Shown here piece after piece: positions 1-12,110 of a DNA stretch of 64,000 bases (position 1 is its first letter; each line of letters starts with the position of its first letter). The translations under genes were made by a program, and so were the position numbers. Source of the DNA: Diplosphaera chodatii (taxonomy: Eukaryota; Chlorophyta; Trebouxiophyceae; Prasiolales; Stichococcaceae); assembly GCA_032358165.1 (NCBI GenBank), contig JAALGY010000023.1:1364001-1428000 (forward strand), given 5' to 3'. Under the pieces are notes generated by a model that was given only the letters and a program-made list of their open reading frames with translations, searched no databases and had not been told where the DNA came from.

Positions 1-756
1 CGACACCACACCCTGCAGTGGTCTTCATGCCAGAGGGCAGCCGGACACATATGGGTGGCACCATGCGACTTGGCTCACGCCGTACCCTGCTGCAGACGAT
101 CGACTGCACAACTGCCAAGTTGTACCAGGTGCACTCCAGTCTATATTCGTGCAGCTGCGGGACTGGCAAATTGTGGCCTGTGACATGCTGATGTGGCCAC
201 ACCAGTTTTACTTCTGCCTTGTGTGCTGCAGCGTGAGCGGTACATCGATGAGCGACATCGGCATAGATATGAGGTCAATCCAGACCTGGTAGACCAGCTA
301 GAGCAGCATGGCCTGCGTTTCGTGGGCAAAGATGAGACGGTGTGCTATAAAGTCCCCGTGAATGAGCCTCAAACCCCTTGTTACGACCTTCTGTTGATCT
401 CGTTGCCTGCTACTGTGGGGTCATGATGTGCGGGATCACCAGAGAAACGTGTCTCGCTGCGTAGGTGCAGCGTACTGAGCATGATTGCTGTATGCACCTG
501 TTGCAGGGGGAGCGGATGGAGATAGTGGAGCTGTCAGACCACCCATTCTTCGTGGGCACGCAGTTTCACCCCGAGTTCAAGTCGCGCCCGCGGAAACCCA
601 GCCCGCCGTTCCTGGGCCTGTGTCTGGCCGCTTCCGGCCGCCTCAGCAGCTACTTCAGTGGCGCAGCGCTCAGGTGTGCACCTTGGGATACCACATGTGC
701 CTGCCACCAGCACGCTGTGCTCGCTGCAGCTGGCGGAGGTGCAGCAGATGTCGTGA
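1..756 (+). CDS. CTPS: CTP synthase, C-terminal part (gene enters from the left edge)
   Basis: Makes CTP from UTP, ATP and glutamine in the cytosol. Only the glutaminase-side C-terminus is in the window. Exons read as 19-128, 232-339, 507-673 and 711-756. The first carries the family block [19 protein letters not shown], the second RYEVNPDLV, and the third the amidotransferase His/Glu pair in [12 protein letters not shown]. The catalytic Cys lies upstream, outside the window. I chose the last exon because joining 673 to 711 keeps phase 2 and gives a natural end ([11 protein letters not shown], stop 754-756). That needs an intron of only 37 bases. Reading through instead would stop at 956 with unrelated sequence. 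The family assignment is certain; the last exon is inferred. Confidence 0.88.
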
Positions 757-1174
757 GTCTGCCTGTTTGTGCACTGTCGCTTGTGGTGTCACTTGCCGGC
801 GCAAGCCCAAACAAGCATGACCCCCTGTATGTGCAGCCCGCTCAAGCGGAAGACGCCGCGCACGCCGGAGCAAAGCAATGGTGCACTTTGACCCGCAGAT
901 GCGGCGGACTGGACGTTCATGTTGCCCGGGCCGCTCAAATGCTGCCAGGTCCTTGAGGAAATGGAATAGCCCAGCTGAAATGAAGTACGACGACATGCCC
1001 CGCCATTTTCCTGTCAAGCTGTAGGGTTCACTCACGTCATCTGCGTGCACCAGCTGGAAGGTGACGCATTTCCCGACTTCAGACTGCGCTTGCATGGTCC
1101 GATCACGTATGCTGACCATCACTTGCACTCGACACTTGGCAACCTCCAGATCGCTGGTTCGCACCTGTGCCACG
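757..1174. other. Intergenic: CTP synthase 3' side / promoter of formylglutathione hydrolase copy 1
   Basis: About 420 bases between two same-strand genes. Open frames exist on both strands, but none shows a recognisable domain or fits the splice phases of its neighbours. No clear regulatory motif was identified. Confidence 0.5.
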
Positions 1175-3107
1175 ATGGCCAAAGCTATCCAAAGCAACAA
1201 GGCAGGTGGCATGGGGTGCATACAGCAGACGTGCAACCAAGCGATGCTTCACAATCAGCCGTGTGCTTCATGGACTGACATTGCACTACCTTTGCGCATG
1301 ATCTGCTGGGTGCTGAGCCCCACCGATCTGTTGAGACTCACGGTATAAGAGCGGTGCCGCATGGCAGTGCAATTGAGCGCGCCTCTTGCCTGCAGGCATT
1401 TGGCGGCTGGAACAAACGGTTCCAGCACTCCTCCAAGGAGCTGGGCTGCGACATGAAGTGCGATCACGATCATCGGACTGGCACACAGCAGCAGACAGTG
1501 TATATGTGGATTTATTTTAACCCTGAAATATACATGCATATATCATCAAAGTATGCTTGCAGGTTCTTTGTGTACTTTCCACCGCAAGCAGAGAAGGGCA
1601 AGGTGCCAGTGCTGTACTACCTCAGCGGCCTGACGTGCACCGACGAGAACTTCACGCAGAAGGTTCGCCTCATCTGCAGTTTGTATGGGACTAGATGTCT
1701 GGCATTGACTGGGAGTTTTCGCAGACACAGCATGTTGAACAACCAAACTCCTCATGTGCAGGCCGGTGCACAGCGAAAGGCAGCTGAGCACGGCATTGCA
1801 CTGGTGGTGCCGGACACATCACCAAGAGGCCTCGGAGTTGAGGGAGAGTCAGATACATCAGAGCTGGGACTGTCGGCTGGCTTCTACATGGATGCCACGG
1901 TGCGCAGCCAGGAGACATTTTCATGCTGTGCCGTGTGTTTGGTTGACATAGCACAAGGCTGTACGTGCAACCAGGAAAGTAGCATGCAAAGGCACCCCTG
2001 CTGGCCTGCAGACAGACAAGTGGAAGAAGTACCGCATGTGGAGCTATGTGAAGGACGAGCTGCCTGGGCTGCTGGCCAGCGACGGGGCATTCAGCAGCCT
2101 GGACACCCAGAACAGCAGCATCTTCGGGCACTCGATGGGCGGTCATGGTGAGATCTGACGTCCGCTGTGTCGTGAAGCTGTACAGCTGAGCCATCTGGCA
2201 CGTGATACTGTCCATGTACCAGATTCATGATGACATGTGCAACAGTGATGCTGCCTGCCTGCATGCAGGCGCACTCATCCTGGGGTTGAGAAACCCGACG
2301 GTGTACAAGTCCATTAGCGCACTGGCGCCCATCTGCAACCCCAGCGCTGTACCGATGGGCCAAAAAGGTGCAGGCCTGTGTCCTGCATGTGGTCGGCCCT
2401 GGTCCCCGTGCTTGCATGACTGGGAAAACGTCACTGCTGCAAACCGTCTGAGAAGACGACATCAAAGCTGTGCATTATTCTGTCACTTGAAGCATTCAAC
2501 GAGTATTTGGGCAACGCCAAAGACTCCTGGTCACAGTACGATGCAACAGAGCTGGCCAAGTCATATGATGGCCCAAAGCTGCCACCCATCCTCATTGATC
2601 AGGTGAGGCTGAATGGGCTGAGCGCCAAATTCTACAAGCTGCAACTTACCTACTACATGCTTGTGAACCCACACGAGGACAACACTGTGTGCCGTCAGCC
2701 CTACCATCGGCATCAATGGCCCATTTTTGGCCTTCGACAGTGCAAACAAAGGTTGCATACAGGCATAATAGCTTTGCGCCCCTGTTTCTGACACCCTTCC
2801 CACCCTCATTGTCCTCAGGGCTCCAGTGACGATTTCTTGGAAAAGGACCTGACGCCAGACCGCCTAGTTGCAGCTGCGAAAGCAAATGACAAGCTGAACA
2901 TCAATCTGCGCATGCAGCAGGTTGGCCTTGCTTGGGCATGAGGAGACTGTCATTACACAGAGCTGATTGCACCACCACGCCGTGGCCGCAGGAACATGTC
3001 TGACCTCGATGGTGTGCTGTATGCAGGACTATGACCATTCATACTTCTTCGTCAGCACGTTCATCGCAGATCATCTGGACCACCATGCAAAGTATCTGAA
3101 GAGATAG
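1175..3107 (+). CDS. FGH: S-formylglutathione hydrolase (esterase D), copy 1
   Basis: Hydrolyses S-formylglutathione to formate and glutathione, the last step of glutathione-dependent formaldehyde detoxification in the cytosol. Nine exons: 1175-1201, 1396-1457, 1563-1662, 1762-1899, 2012-2147, 2269-2367, 2493-2602, 2819-2920, 3027-3107; all phases agree. The start gives MAKAIQSNK, which joins [10 protein letters not shown] as in plant homologues. The nucleophile Ser is in [10 protein letters not shown], the acid Asp in the [10 protein letters not shown] region and the His in [11 protein letters not shown]. Length (about 285 aa) is normal. Intron 1 begins with GC (1202-1203), not GT. It lies directly upstream of a diverged second copy in the same orientation. 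The family is certain and the exon 1 choice good. Confidence 0.93.
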
Positions 3108-3676
3108 GCTATCCAAATCGCCTTGCAACGGCAACAGCATCATGTGGTGCTGTGATCATCAGCCTGCAGATACAATGCACTGCAGTTGTGGGCAGCAGGG
3201 TGCCGTGATCCTGTGCTGCTGTCGGGTACAAGATACTGGCGCGACCTTGCAGCCGCAGTTACTAATACTCTACTATTAGGACCTATGCACGGCAAAGCAG
3301 CAAAGCAGCAAAGGCGGCGGGGTCTCAGCTGCTTAGCATTGCTTATCTGAAGTGCCCCGCCGCCGGCAACAAACCCTGCTACATATATGTGTCGTCACGG
3401 TTACATTCGTGACAACGATTACAGCCCAACACTGCCTCACACGAGCAAGTTCCGCCTGTCCAAACGCTAAGATTGAGGAGCCCCAGCTGCCCGCCGACCA
3501 GTTGATCGGCGGCGGAGCAAACTGGAAAAGTTTCAAAAAATGTTGCGTGCTCGGATGGAGAGATCACGTGAACACATGCATTGTAGACATGACGCAGTAA
3601 ATAGGCAGCACTGCTGCGGCTGCTCTCACCTCACAACGCTCTAGGAAAGCCTTGCCAAAGCAGTAAAGCTGTAACG
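3108..3676. other. Intergenic spacer between the two formylglutathione hydrolase copies
   Basis: 569 bases holding the 3' flank of copy 1 and the promoter side of copy 2. Short open frames are present on both strands without recognisable protein features. I see no leftover third copy of the hydrolase. Confidence 0.5.
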
Positions 3677-5908
3677 ATGGGGCTGCAGGAGGTTGAATCG
3701 CACAAGGTAAGTACCTCCACAGCCACATTATTCATGCAGGAACACGACCTCTGCATTGCCTTGGCAGTCATGCGGAAGATTGATTTGTCTAGCACGACAC
3801 AAACTGCAGCAGATCATGTGACAGAAAGTGAGCGAGCATGTGTGCTATTGTTGTATCTACATCTGCAATCTGGATGCGCAGCACTTCGGCGGATGGAACA
3901 AGCGCTACCAACATGATTCCACATCACTGAACTGTCCCATGAAGGCAAGCGAGGCAGGGAGAGATCCGTATTACGCCCATACATCTGTGCCAGCAACCAG
4001 CTGCATGACCGCTGTGCACTTCACTTGCACTCACGTCTGGGTACTACTGCTGCTGATGCATGACTCTGCAGTTCTACGTTTATTGGCCGCCAGCTGCTGA
4101 GGAGCACAAAGTCCCGGTGCAGATGCCCATTGTGCTTCGGCGCTTGCACTGAAATTGAGCACTGACCTACTGGTCCCTACCCGCCGCCATGGGATATTCA
4201 GCCTTGACTGGTGTGACTGTGGCCCGCAGGTGCTGTACTTCCTCAGCGGCTTGACATGCACAGGTTAGACAATGAGGCACACATTGCCATTGCAGATTGC
4301 AGCAAGCACACTGTGTACTCGTTGCTTGTAAGTCAACCGAGGGCTGAGCACATCCTTCATCACAAGTGTATTGCTTGCTGCAGACGAGAACTTTACAGAG
4401 AAGGTGCACCCATGTTGCCTGCTGCTGTGCAGCAATAGTCATGAAACGGACTCGACCACATGCAGCCATGCTGCTGCTGCTGCTATGGCATCCAGCCTGA
4501 ATCTGCGTGTTGCTGCACATCTGGCTTGTTGCAGACCGACGCACAGCGCAAGGCATCAGAGCTGGGCATTGCGCTGGTGGTGCCAGACACCTCGCCACCG
4601 CAGCTGGGCATCGCGGGTGAGGAGGAGTGGGCGCTGGGCGTCGGCGCAGGCTTCTATGTGGACGCTGTGACTGGTGCGGTCTTGCCTGCCGTGCAACAAC
4701 GAGCAGCGACTGCTGAACGGCAAGCCAGCATTTCTGTGTACACTACATACATACACATGTGATAAGGTCACGATGATAAGCCATGCTGTTATACAATGTG
4801 CAGTGTGTGCAACATGTGGCGTGTCGACTTTGCTGCCCTGCAGAGCGCTGGAAACGCTACCAGATGTATACATACACCAGCGAGGAACTGCCGGAGTTGT
4901 TGGCCAACAATCCATCTTTCAAGAACCTGGACACAAGCAACGCCAGCATCTTTGGGCACAGCATGGGTGGCAATGGTGAGCTCGCTAGCCTACACCAGAC
5001 GGCTGGATGTATAGCTGCTACAGCCACATGGTTGCTTCCAAATGTGGTTGCGTCTGCCTGCTTGAGGACAGAGTGGGGTGTGGTGTGTAGGGGCATTGAT
5101 GATAGCCCTCAGGAATCCAGAGGCCTACAAGTCTGCATCTGCCTTTGCACCCATTGCCAACCCTGTCACCAGCAGCCTTGCGCAGAAAGGTAGGCGTCAG
5201 AGCACCATGAGAACATGGTGTTGCTGAAGAGCCGCGCTCACCTTGGCCACCCAGCACCGTGTTCAGAAAGGGTGTTGTGTCATTACCACACAACTTTGGG
5301 CTTTGCAGCATTCAAGGAGTATCTGGGCAATGACTTTGAGCGCTGGCGGCAGTATGATGCAACCGAGTGCGCCGCCAAGTATGTTGGCCACAAGATGAGC
5401 ATCCTGATAGACCAGGGGACCAGGTGAGGATGCAGCAGGGCTGTTCTGCTGGCTGAAAATGTTAGCATATGAAACACGCAGGACACAGCATCTGCTGCTG
5501 TGCTCACTCACCAGCCGTGTTTGCTTGGTTTGAGCAGCGACCCCTGGCTGAAAGACTTGGCGCCAGACCGTTTTGCAAACACGGCCGCAAAGAACCCGAA
5601 CCTCGATGTGAAGCTGCGATGGCAGGACGGCTACGACCATACACAGGCGTTCTTCGTTGCGGTGAGCAGTGACAACTGCTTGGATGCTGTTGTCAAGTGC
5701 TGAGCTGCCATGGATGGTAGATGCGCCAACCCTACAAAGCCATGTGATGCCTGTAGTCGGCTGATGTAGTCAACTATAATTGCAGACATTTGTGGGCGAC
5801 CACATCGAGCACCATGCCAAGTTCCTCCTGGCGGCTGACGAGGGTGGCTCTCAGGATGCAGCAAATGGGCTGGTGCAGCAGGCGGGCCGCACCTGCACAA
5901 TCACCTGA
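3677..5908 (+). CDS. FGH: S-formylglutathione hydrolase, copy 2 (tandem paralogue)
   Basis: Same reaction and fold as copy 1. Eleven exons: 3677-3706, 3882-3944, 4072-4116, 4230-4263, 4384-4403, 4535-4673, 4844-4975, 5091-5189, 5309-5423, 5538-5661, 5786-5908. It starts MGLQEVESHK, then HFGGWNKRYQ. The triad is kept: Ser in [10 protein letters not shown], Asp in TSDPWLKDLAPDRF, His in GYDHTQAFFVA. Differences from copy 1 are: SPRGLG became SPPQLG after VVPDT; introns interrupt P|VLYF and T|DENF where copy 1 is continuous; the last introns sit at different places; and about 20 residues are added after HHAKFLL. Intron 2 uses a GC donor (ATGAAG|GCAAGC, 3945). Probably active, but substrate preference may have shifted. 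Confidence 0.92.
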
Positions 5909-6148
5909 GGCTAGAGATGTTTGTGTTTGCATTGCGCTAAGTGCTGCAGCTTTGCTTGTTCAGCCAGACAGTTGTCATCATGGCACATGTGCAGCAGAAG
6001 AGCAGAGCGCACCTCGTGAGCATCCTTGAGAACAGTGTTGCAAAGTGGAAAGTATGGACCTTTTACCAACTACTCCTCAGTCAAAGTCACGATACACTGA
6101 TGTCAATCTGAGCAAAACCCTTGCGTCTGAAACAGCAAAACCAAGCTG

Positions 6149-8209
6149 CTAGCCCTTCTTTCTGCGCTTCCGCCCACCCTCAGCACGCTTCCGCACAGGC
6201 TGGCCAGACTTGGGCTGGGTTGCATCTGCAACTGGGTCTGATGCGCTTGCCGCTGCAGGCCGGGCCTTCGGCTGCCCTGGCAGCGCATTGCTGCGCTTGC
6301 CACTCAGCGGCATTTGAGCTGCCCGATGCCGCTGCTGTTGATGCTGCTTCTGTGCAGCATAGGAGGCACCGTTCCTGTGCTGCATGGCAGGCAGACCGAC
6401 AGCAGGGGTGGCTGGCTTCGGGAAGGGCCGTTTCTGGTGGGAGACTGGTGCTGCCACAGGCTGCTGTATGTCGGCAAAGTGCTCCAGGCGCGGCCGCTTC
6501 GAGGGTTGCGCGCCACCTTTCGGCGCCGCTGTGAACTGCTGCTGCTGTTGCCGCCTCTTGGAGTGCAAAGCTGCACCGGGTTTCAGGCCTGCATCCATGC
6601 CCAACGGGCGCTGCCGCTGCTTACCACCCTTGCCTGAAGAGGGCGGGCGAACTTGTTTGCTGCAGGATACCTGACAATGCTGACCTACCAAACATGGTGA
6701 GACGTACACTATGCAAATGCATCATGCACACCAATGGGAAGCCAGAGCTGTCGCACCCTTCAAAACACCTGGCTGTGCGGCGCCAGCCGCATCTGCAGCA
6801 CGCTCAAATGCGGCTGCATCTGACGCACCGCGTGCCGATCCACCGCCCGCAGCTGCTGTGTCTGGCCCCTCGTCATCACTGGCTAGGAAGAAGTCGTCCT
6901 GCTCGGAGCTGTCTGCGGCCTGCAGTTGCAATGCTGCAATGTGCTCACCGCGTGCATCCTCCCTACAATCTGAAAAATCTTCAGAGGACCGGTGCTTCAC
7001 TTGTGACATCACCCAGCCACATGCCAGGATGCATGCAGATCATTCCGATTGATTGTGCATGCCACATTCCTCCAACGTGGTGCCCGAGGCTGTTGCTGGT
7101 ATGCTCTGCCATTATCATATTGGCGGTCGCAGACGTGTTGGGGGTAGACACGCAAGTGACTATACCTGGTCAAGGGTCTGAGACGCTGGTCTAAGGGACC
7201 GGCCTTCGTCGGGCTCCGCAACCAGTGCGGCATCTGCTGCCTGAACACGGGCGAGGGCCCGCAGCCGCGCACGCTGGGCATCAAGAGGTGCCTGCGCTGC
7301 TGGGTCCTCCGCCTGTTACAAAACAGGCAACCAAGGTGAAAGGGTGTGGCACGGGAGGCTTTATTGTGGACATCTGCAGCCTGAAACGAGCCAATACCAG
7401 CGATGTTCATGCACAACTGGCTGCTGCAGAACGCATGCCGCACCTGCCGCAGCAGCGACACATACTTCTCCTCCTTCGGGAAATGGATGACATACTGCAC
7501 GGAGCACACACACCCATAAGTCGCACTCACTGGTATGCTGAACCTCTGTGACAACAGCCGTAAGCAATCAGCCGCATCAGAAAGAAGGGTGGCCTACTGT
7601 GAGGTCGTCCTGCAGAGCGGCCAGCTGAGCCGCCCGTTTGGCTGCAGCGGACGCATCTGCAGGCGCTGACTCGCGCTTCAGCCGGGTGATCTGCCGCTCA
7701 ATCTTGACGCGCTCGAAGAAACGGACCTGCCGGGTACATCACGCACGACTGAGCGGTTCGGGCCACATGCATGCAGTCTGTCAACCAGAATCCTCCCTGA
7801 GAAGAGCGCGCCCTGAACCACCTCACCTTGTGATACTTGGACGCATACTTGCGCTGCTTCTCGGCCTTCTGGTGCTCCTGTTGCGTGTCTGTCAGCTGCT
7901 CCAGGCGCCTCTGCTGCTCTGCAACCGCCCTTGATGCAAGTCCGCCCTACGCCACCGCACCCCGCTTTCATGTAGACGCCCGAATGCAAACGTAGGCAAT
8001 TGCCTGTGTGATCTCAGTCCATGATCTCCTGTGAATCAACCACTGACCTTGGCGAGCAAGCGTTTGACTGCTCTGATCTGGTTTTTTATGGACGTGAGCT
8101 TGCTGCGCTTCTTCTGCTGCTCTGCCTTCTTGGGGCCAAATGCTGCGCCAGGCTTCACACGTCGCTGTATGCTCTTTGAGTCCTTCAAGAAGCGTTTGGC
8201 TTGCACCAT
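6149..8209 (-). CDS. EFG1: rRNA-processing protein EFG1 family
   Basis: Nucleolar factor for 18S/small-subunit rRNA maturation by family knowledge. Exons in transcript order: 8209-8048, 7946-7827, 7726-7598, 7494-7444, 7312-7166, a middle exon whose high edge near 6.95 kb is uncertain and which ends near 6.75 kb, and a last one from about 6684 to the stop at 6149-6151. Diagnostic blocks are SIKNQIRAVKRLLAK, KYASKYHKVRFFERVKIERQ (spanning exons 2-3) and YVIHFPKEEKYVSLL. The N-terminal 160 residues carry the family domain, a coiled and highly basic helix. An acidic stretch (SSEQDDFFLASDDE) and a long basic Gln/Ala-rich tail ending GGRKRRKKG follow. The tail is longer than in yeast EFG1 and looks disordered and nucleolar. 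The start MVQAKRF at 8209 fits; an extra 5' exon is possible. Confidence 0.85.
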
Positions 8210-8794
8210 GAACAGACCGCCGTGACTTCAGGGAAACCAGTTGCCAAGGATGAGTGCACCACACTGCCTTTCACAAAACTTGTCGAAGCGACGCCAACAC
8301 CCTTTTAGGCGAACGAAAGACAGTGAACAACTCCGTGTTGTTGTTTTCGCACAATACATGACACGAATAGTCCTACGAGCGCGCTTTTGTCCAGGCTGGC
8401 TGCATCAGGGGGTGCAAGTGGCATGACGAGGGGGCTCCTGCTGGTCCTCCCGTTCCTGCATGCTGCACTGCTGCATCAGCTGCATGCATCGAGGTGCACG
8501 CAGCAAGCTGCCAACATCTGCTCCTACGTCTGCAGTCATGTAGCATTGTCGAGTGGCAGCTTTGCAGGACACAAGCACGACAGTCGATACCCTCACTGGG
8601 GTAGCAAATCGCAGAGCGATAATCTGGCGGCCACCGAGCTAGCTGCTGTGCACGTAACAGGACCTGCTCTGGTGGCCATGGCCTGATTCCGACGCTGTGG
8701 TATAGTAGCGGTCGACTGCAGAGCGTTTAGTTGTCAATTGCATTGAGGCGGATGATGCCTAAACAAGGGAAGTCGTCGTCTCGGCTGCAGTAGC
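8210..8794. other. Divergent intergenic region between EFG1 (-) and the coiled-coil gene (+)
   Basis: 585 bases that must hold the promoters of two genes transcribed away from each other. Only shadow frames are seen, and no convincing TATA box or repeat. Confidence 0.5.
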
Positions 8795-11745
8795 ATGTCC
8801 TGGCTGGACCTGTCAAGCAAGATCGATGCATTTAAGCGGGAGCTTGATGGTGTTGATGAAGCCATCAGCCATGCAATACGAGACCGCAGTGCACTGCAGG
8901 CATGCACAGCTCTTGGACAACACATGCCTTGCAGGGCCTGCGACAGGTTACACAGAGCGTTGCCGGACATATGGGCTGGTGATGTGACCCTGACATTATG
9001 AGCATGATCCAATCTGCATGCAGGCTCAGGTGCAGCAGCAGACAGCAGAGCGTGACAAGCTCGTCAACGAGCAGCGGCACCTGGCCGCCAGTGTTTGTCG
9101 CCTGGAGGCACAGGTGCAAAACCACCAGCTTGTCTCAGAAGCAAGGACAAAGCAGGAGGCTGGTCATGCCGGCACAGTGCAGCAGCTGCAGGTGACACCT
9201 GGATTGCGCAGCATGCACAAAACAGGTGGACCTCGCGTGCGATCCGACTTCCAGTACTCCAACCTGATTTTCATCTACTGATCTTGCATGCGACTGATTG
9301 AAGCACAGGCTGACATAGCCCAGGCGAGGGAGCAGATGCAGCTGGATTCACAAGCCTTCATCTCCGAGGCTGCAGACTTCCGGGCCAAGTACAGTCTTGA
9401 TGCTCTGGAACAGCGCAAGGCGGCCATGCAGGCGGACCTGACCAGCTGCACCCAACGGCGCGAGGAAGCTGACGCTGCACACAGTCGCATGGTTGCTGCG
9501 CAGCAGGTGCGGGCCACAGCTGGCTGTTGTTGATATGGAATCTGCATGCATCGTTGCATGCAACCAGCGACCTTTAGCACGGATATGTGCATGCGCAGGA
9601 CTTACAGCATAGGTTGACACATAGCAAAGGCAACGTTCGGCAGCTGCGCAATGCGTTGGAAGGTATGCATACATCCACATGGCTTCTGCGCCAGCTGTTC
9701 TGACCTGGCAGCAATCGCTCGCACTGCACTTCAAAATGTTGGAGCAGCACATCCTCACTTTACTGCGTCACCTTCCGGCTGCTCTGTAAAACGAAGGCAC
9801 CAACTGCAGCATCGACAGTGAGAGATTCCGGCAGCAGGACTTGAAGGCTGAGCTTGACGACTTGATGGCCGCCTCACGAGCGCCACCACCGGGTGAATAC
9901 GTTGCGACTGTCACGTTGAGGGAGATTAGGTCCTGCATACGATCATGGTGGCAATGTTTTTTTGCCTAGTGAGGAAGAGTCTGTGGTCTCCAGCAGATGG
10001 CCACCGAACACAGTAGGTGTCAATGTGGACTGCAGGTTTGAACAGTAGTGCAGGCTGTACTGCAGAGCAGGGCAGCTCACAGGCGCAGCAAGTCGCAAGC
10101 CTGACAGCGGCCAATCAAGCCGCGCAGCAGCGAATTACAGCTAAGGTGCAGGCTGCAGTATAGTGCTGGTCTGGCCACATGGGAACGTCAGTCAGCTTAT
10201 AGCCCCCTCTTGTATCTGCTCACACTGTGCTACAGAGGAGATCGTTTGTATGTGTATCCCGATCGTACGTAAAAGGTGCGTGGGAACCATATACAGGCCA
10301 GGGAGCTGGCGCAACTGAAGCGCACTGTTGCAGCACTGTCCTCACCTCCTCAGATGCCGCCGCCTCCACAGCAGCGGCAGCAGCAGTGGCGGCGGCAGCA
10401 AGAGGGTCTGCAACAGCTACCGAAATGGGACGAAATATATGACCTGGCGTCGTCGCCAGATGGCAACAGTGGCACCAGTGGGCAGAGCTGCAAACAGTTG
10501 GGTGTCTTCGATGGCAAGACGCAGCGCCAGGTATCTGTGGTTCACTCTGTTGACGGTCTCAAACAGCTTACTGATGAGAGGCTACAATGCTTGTACGCGT
10601 TCAAAGCACGCCAGCACCCTCGCCTGCTGTATATGTGTGCTGTTTGCATTACGCACATGACCACAGCCCACAGGCGAAGTCGCGAATCAATCGGAGTATG
10701 CTCGCAGGAACCGCAGCAGTACACAGTCGAAGAGCCTCCATCACCGGATGCACGCCACACGCAGCAGCCTGCTCACGTGCAGCAGCCTGCCCAGCAGCAC
10801 CCGCGCATGGGCTGCCTGGTCGAGGTACGTCAGCCGGGCCAGTGCTACCCCTGCTGCGCTTGCTAGAGCACGTCGCAATGACTGGACACATGCAGCTAGC
10901 ACGGTGCTCTCAGGCAGTCGAAGCCAGCTGAGGGTGCTATGACAGGTCACTGAAGCAACATGCAGGAGACGACAATGCGGCGCACAACAACACCAGTGAA
11001 GCGCAAGAACGGTACAGCGACACGCGGCTCAGGTTGGCAGCAGGAGGAGACTGTGACGGTGCGGCGGGTGCGGCGGGTGCCGGCGGCAGTTGTGGAGCAG
11101 CAGCTCGGCGCCGGCGACGGTGCCTCTAGCAATCCAGGCATCAAGACAGGTGCTAGCTTCTGCCGAGTGGAAGCGAGAACTGTGTGTTCCTTGCTGTTTC
11201 ACCTGGTGACGAAGGACTTCAACCGCTGTGCAGTGCTGCTGCATGAGACACACGCGGCCTTCGAATTTGGCGCTGCTGCCGGCACAGCACCTGCGCTGTG
11301 CGACCTTGGGCAGGCAGCACCTCGGCGCAATGGGGGCGCAGCCAGTGGCCGCACCGCCAACTTGCAGCAGCAGCCGCAGCAGCAGCAAGCGGCGGCCGCT
11401 GGCAGGCAGCGCACAGGAGCACATGGTCAGTGTGCGCAGCCGCACAGGGCGCCTTCCAACATGCATGCAAGAGGCAGAAGCAGCGGTGGCCGCCACACAG
11501 GCCAGTATGACAGCAGCACAGGGCGTGGGAGCGTTGGGGCCAATGACGGCGATGCGTCAGGCAGCACAAGCAGGGCTGGTGGCGGCGGTCTTGGGTGCAG
11601 CAGTGGTGGCGGAGGTGGTGGCGGGCACGCTGGCAAAAAGCTGCGCCTGCCTATGCGCCGAATGTACAGCCATGGTGACACACTGAACCCACCGCCGCTG
11701 CCACCGGCACTGGACCGAGATGCCGACCTTCTGATAGACTTCTAA
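8795..11745 (+). CDS. CCDC172-like coiled-coil protein with Gln/Gly-rich tail
   Basis: The start ATG at 8795 gives MSWLDLSSKIDAFKRELDG. Exons supported by phase are 8795-8899 (possible GC donor), 9024-9191, 9309-9506 and a start at 9599. Further exons near 9825-9890, 10070-10146, 10270-10530 and 10680-10820 are less certain; the last open frame runs 10960-11745. The first 230 residues are heptad-rich coiled coil. The stretch with FISEAADFRAKYSLD resembles, from memory, the F..E..DF...Y.L block of animal CCDC172, and the N-terminus is similar too. Later parts are Pro/Gln-rich, then a Gly/Ser-rich tail ending LPPALDRDADLLIDF. CCDC172 in animals is a tektin-associated sperm protein. Function in an alga is unknown, and the family match is tentative. 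Confidence 0.5.
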
Positions 11746-12110
11746 GTCGCAACACAGCATGTACATCCAGCCATGAGCCGAAAGGCTGATGGTTGCCAAA
11801 TGCTGATGAAACAAATATGAACTGTACCATTACTGCGGAAGTCGGACCCAACGCGACTCTAGGAATGGCCAAGTTCGGGCACTTCCCTATGACCCGCCCA
11901 GCTTCTCGTGCATGAAAGTATCATAGCTCAGCAGAACCTCCGACAACCGTACCACAGACTGGCAGAGTGCGGGGTGTGTTACGGTACAGGTCAGCAGCAG
12001 GCTGAGGATGTGCATGAGCTAGCTTTGTAGCCTATGCCCGCGCACACGCCGTGTACATCTCGTGATTGCGCATATGCTGCGTTTCACGCGCTGCAGCTCA
12101 TCGAGACACA
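11746..12110. other. Intergenic, coiled-coil gene 3' side / TMEM230 promoter
   Basis: 365 bases between two plus-strand genes. No open frame with domain support and no recognised RNA or repeat. Confidence 0.45.

Noticed and set aside
670..1236. 188-residue minus-strand open frame downstream of CTP synthase
   Set aside because: It has no domain, overlaps the CTP synthase end and formylglutathione hydrolase exon 1, and its composition is that of shadow frames.
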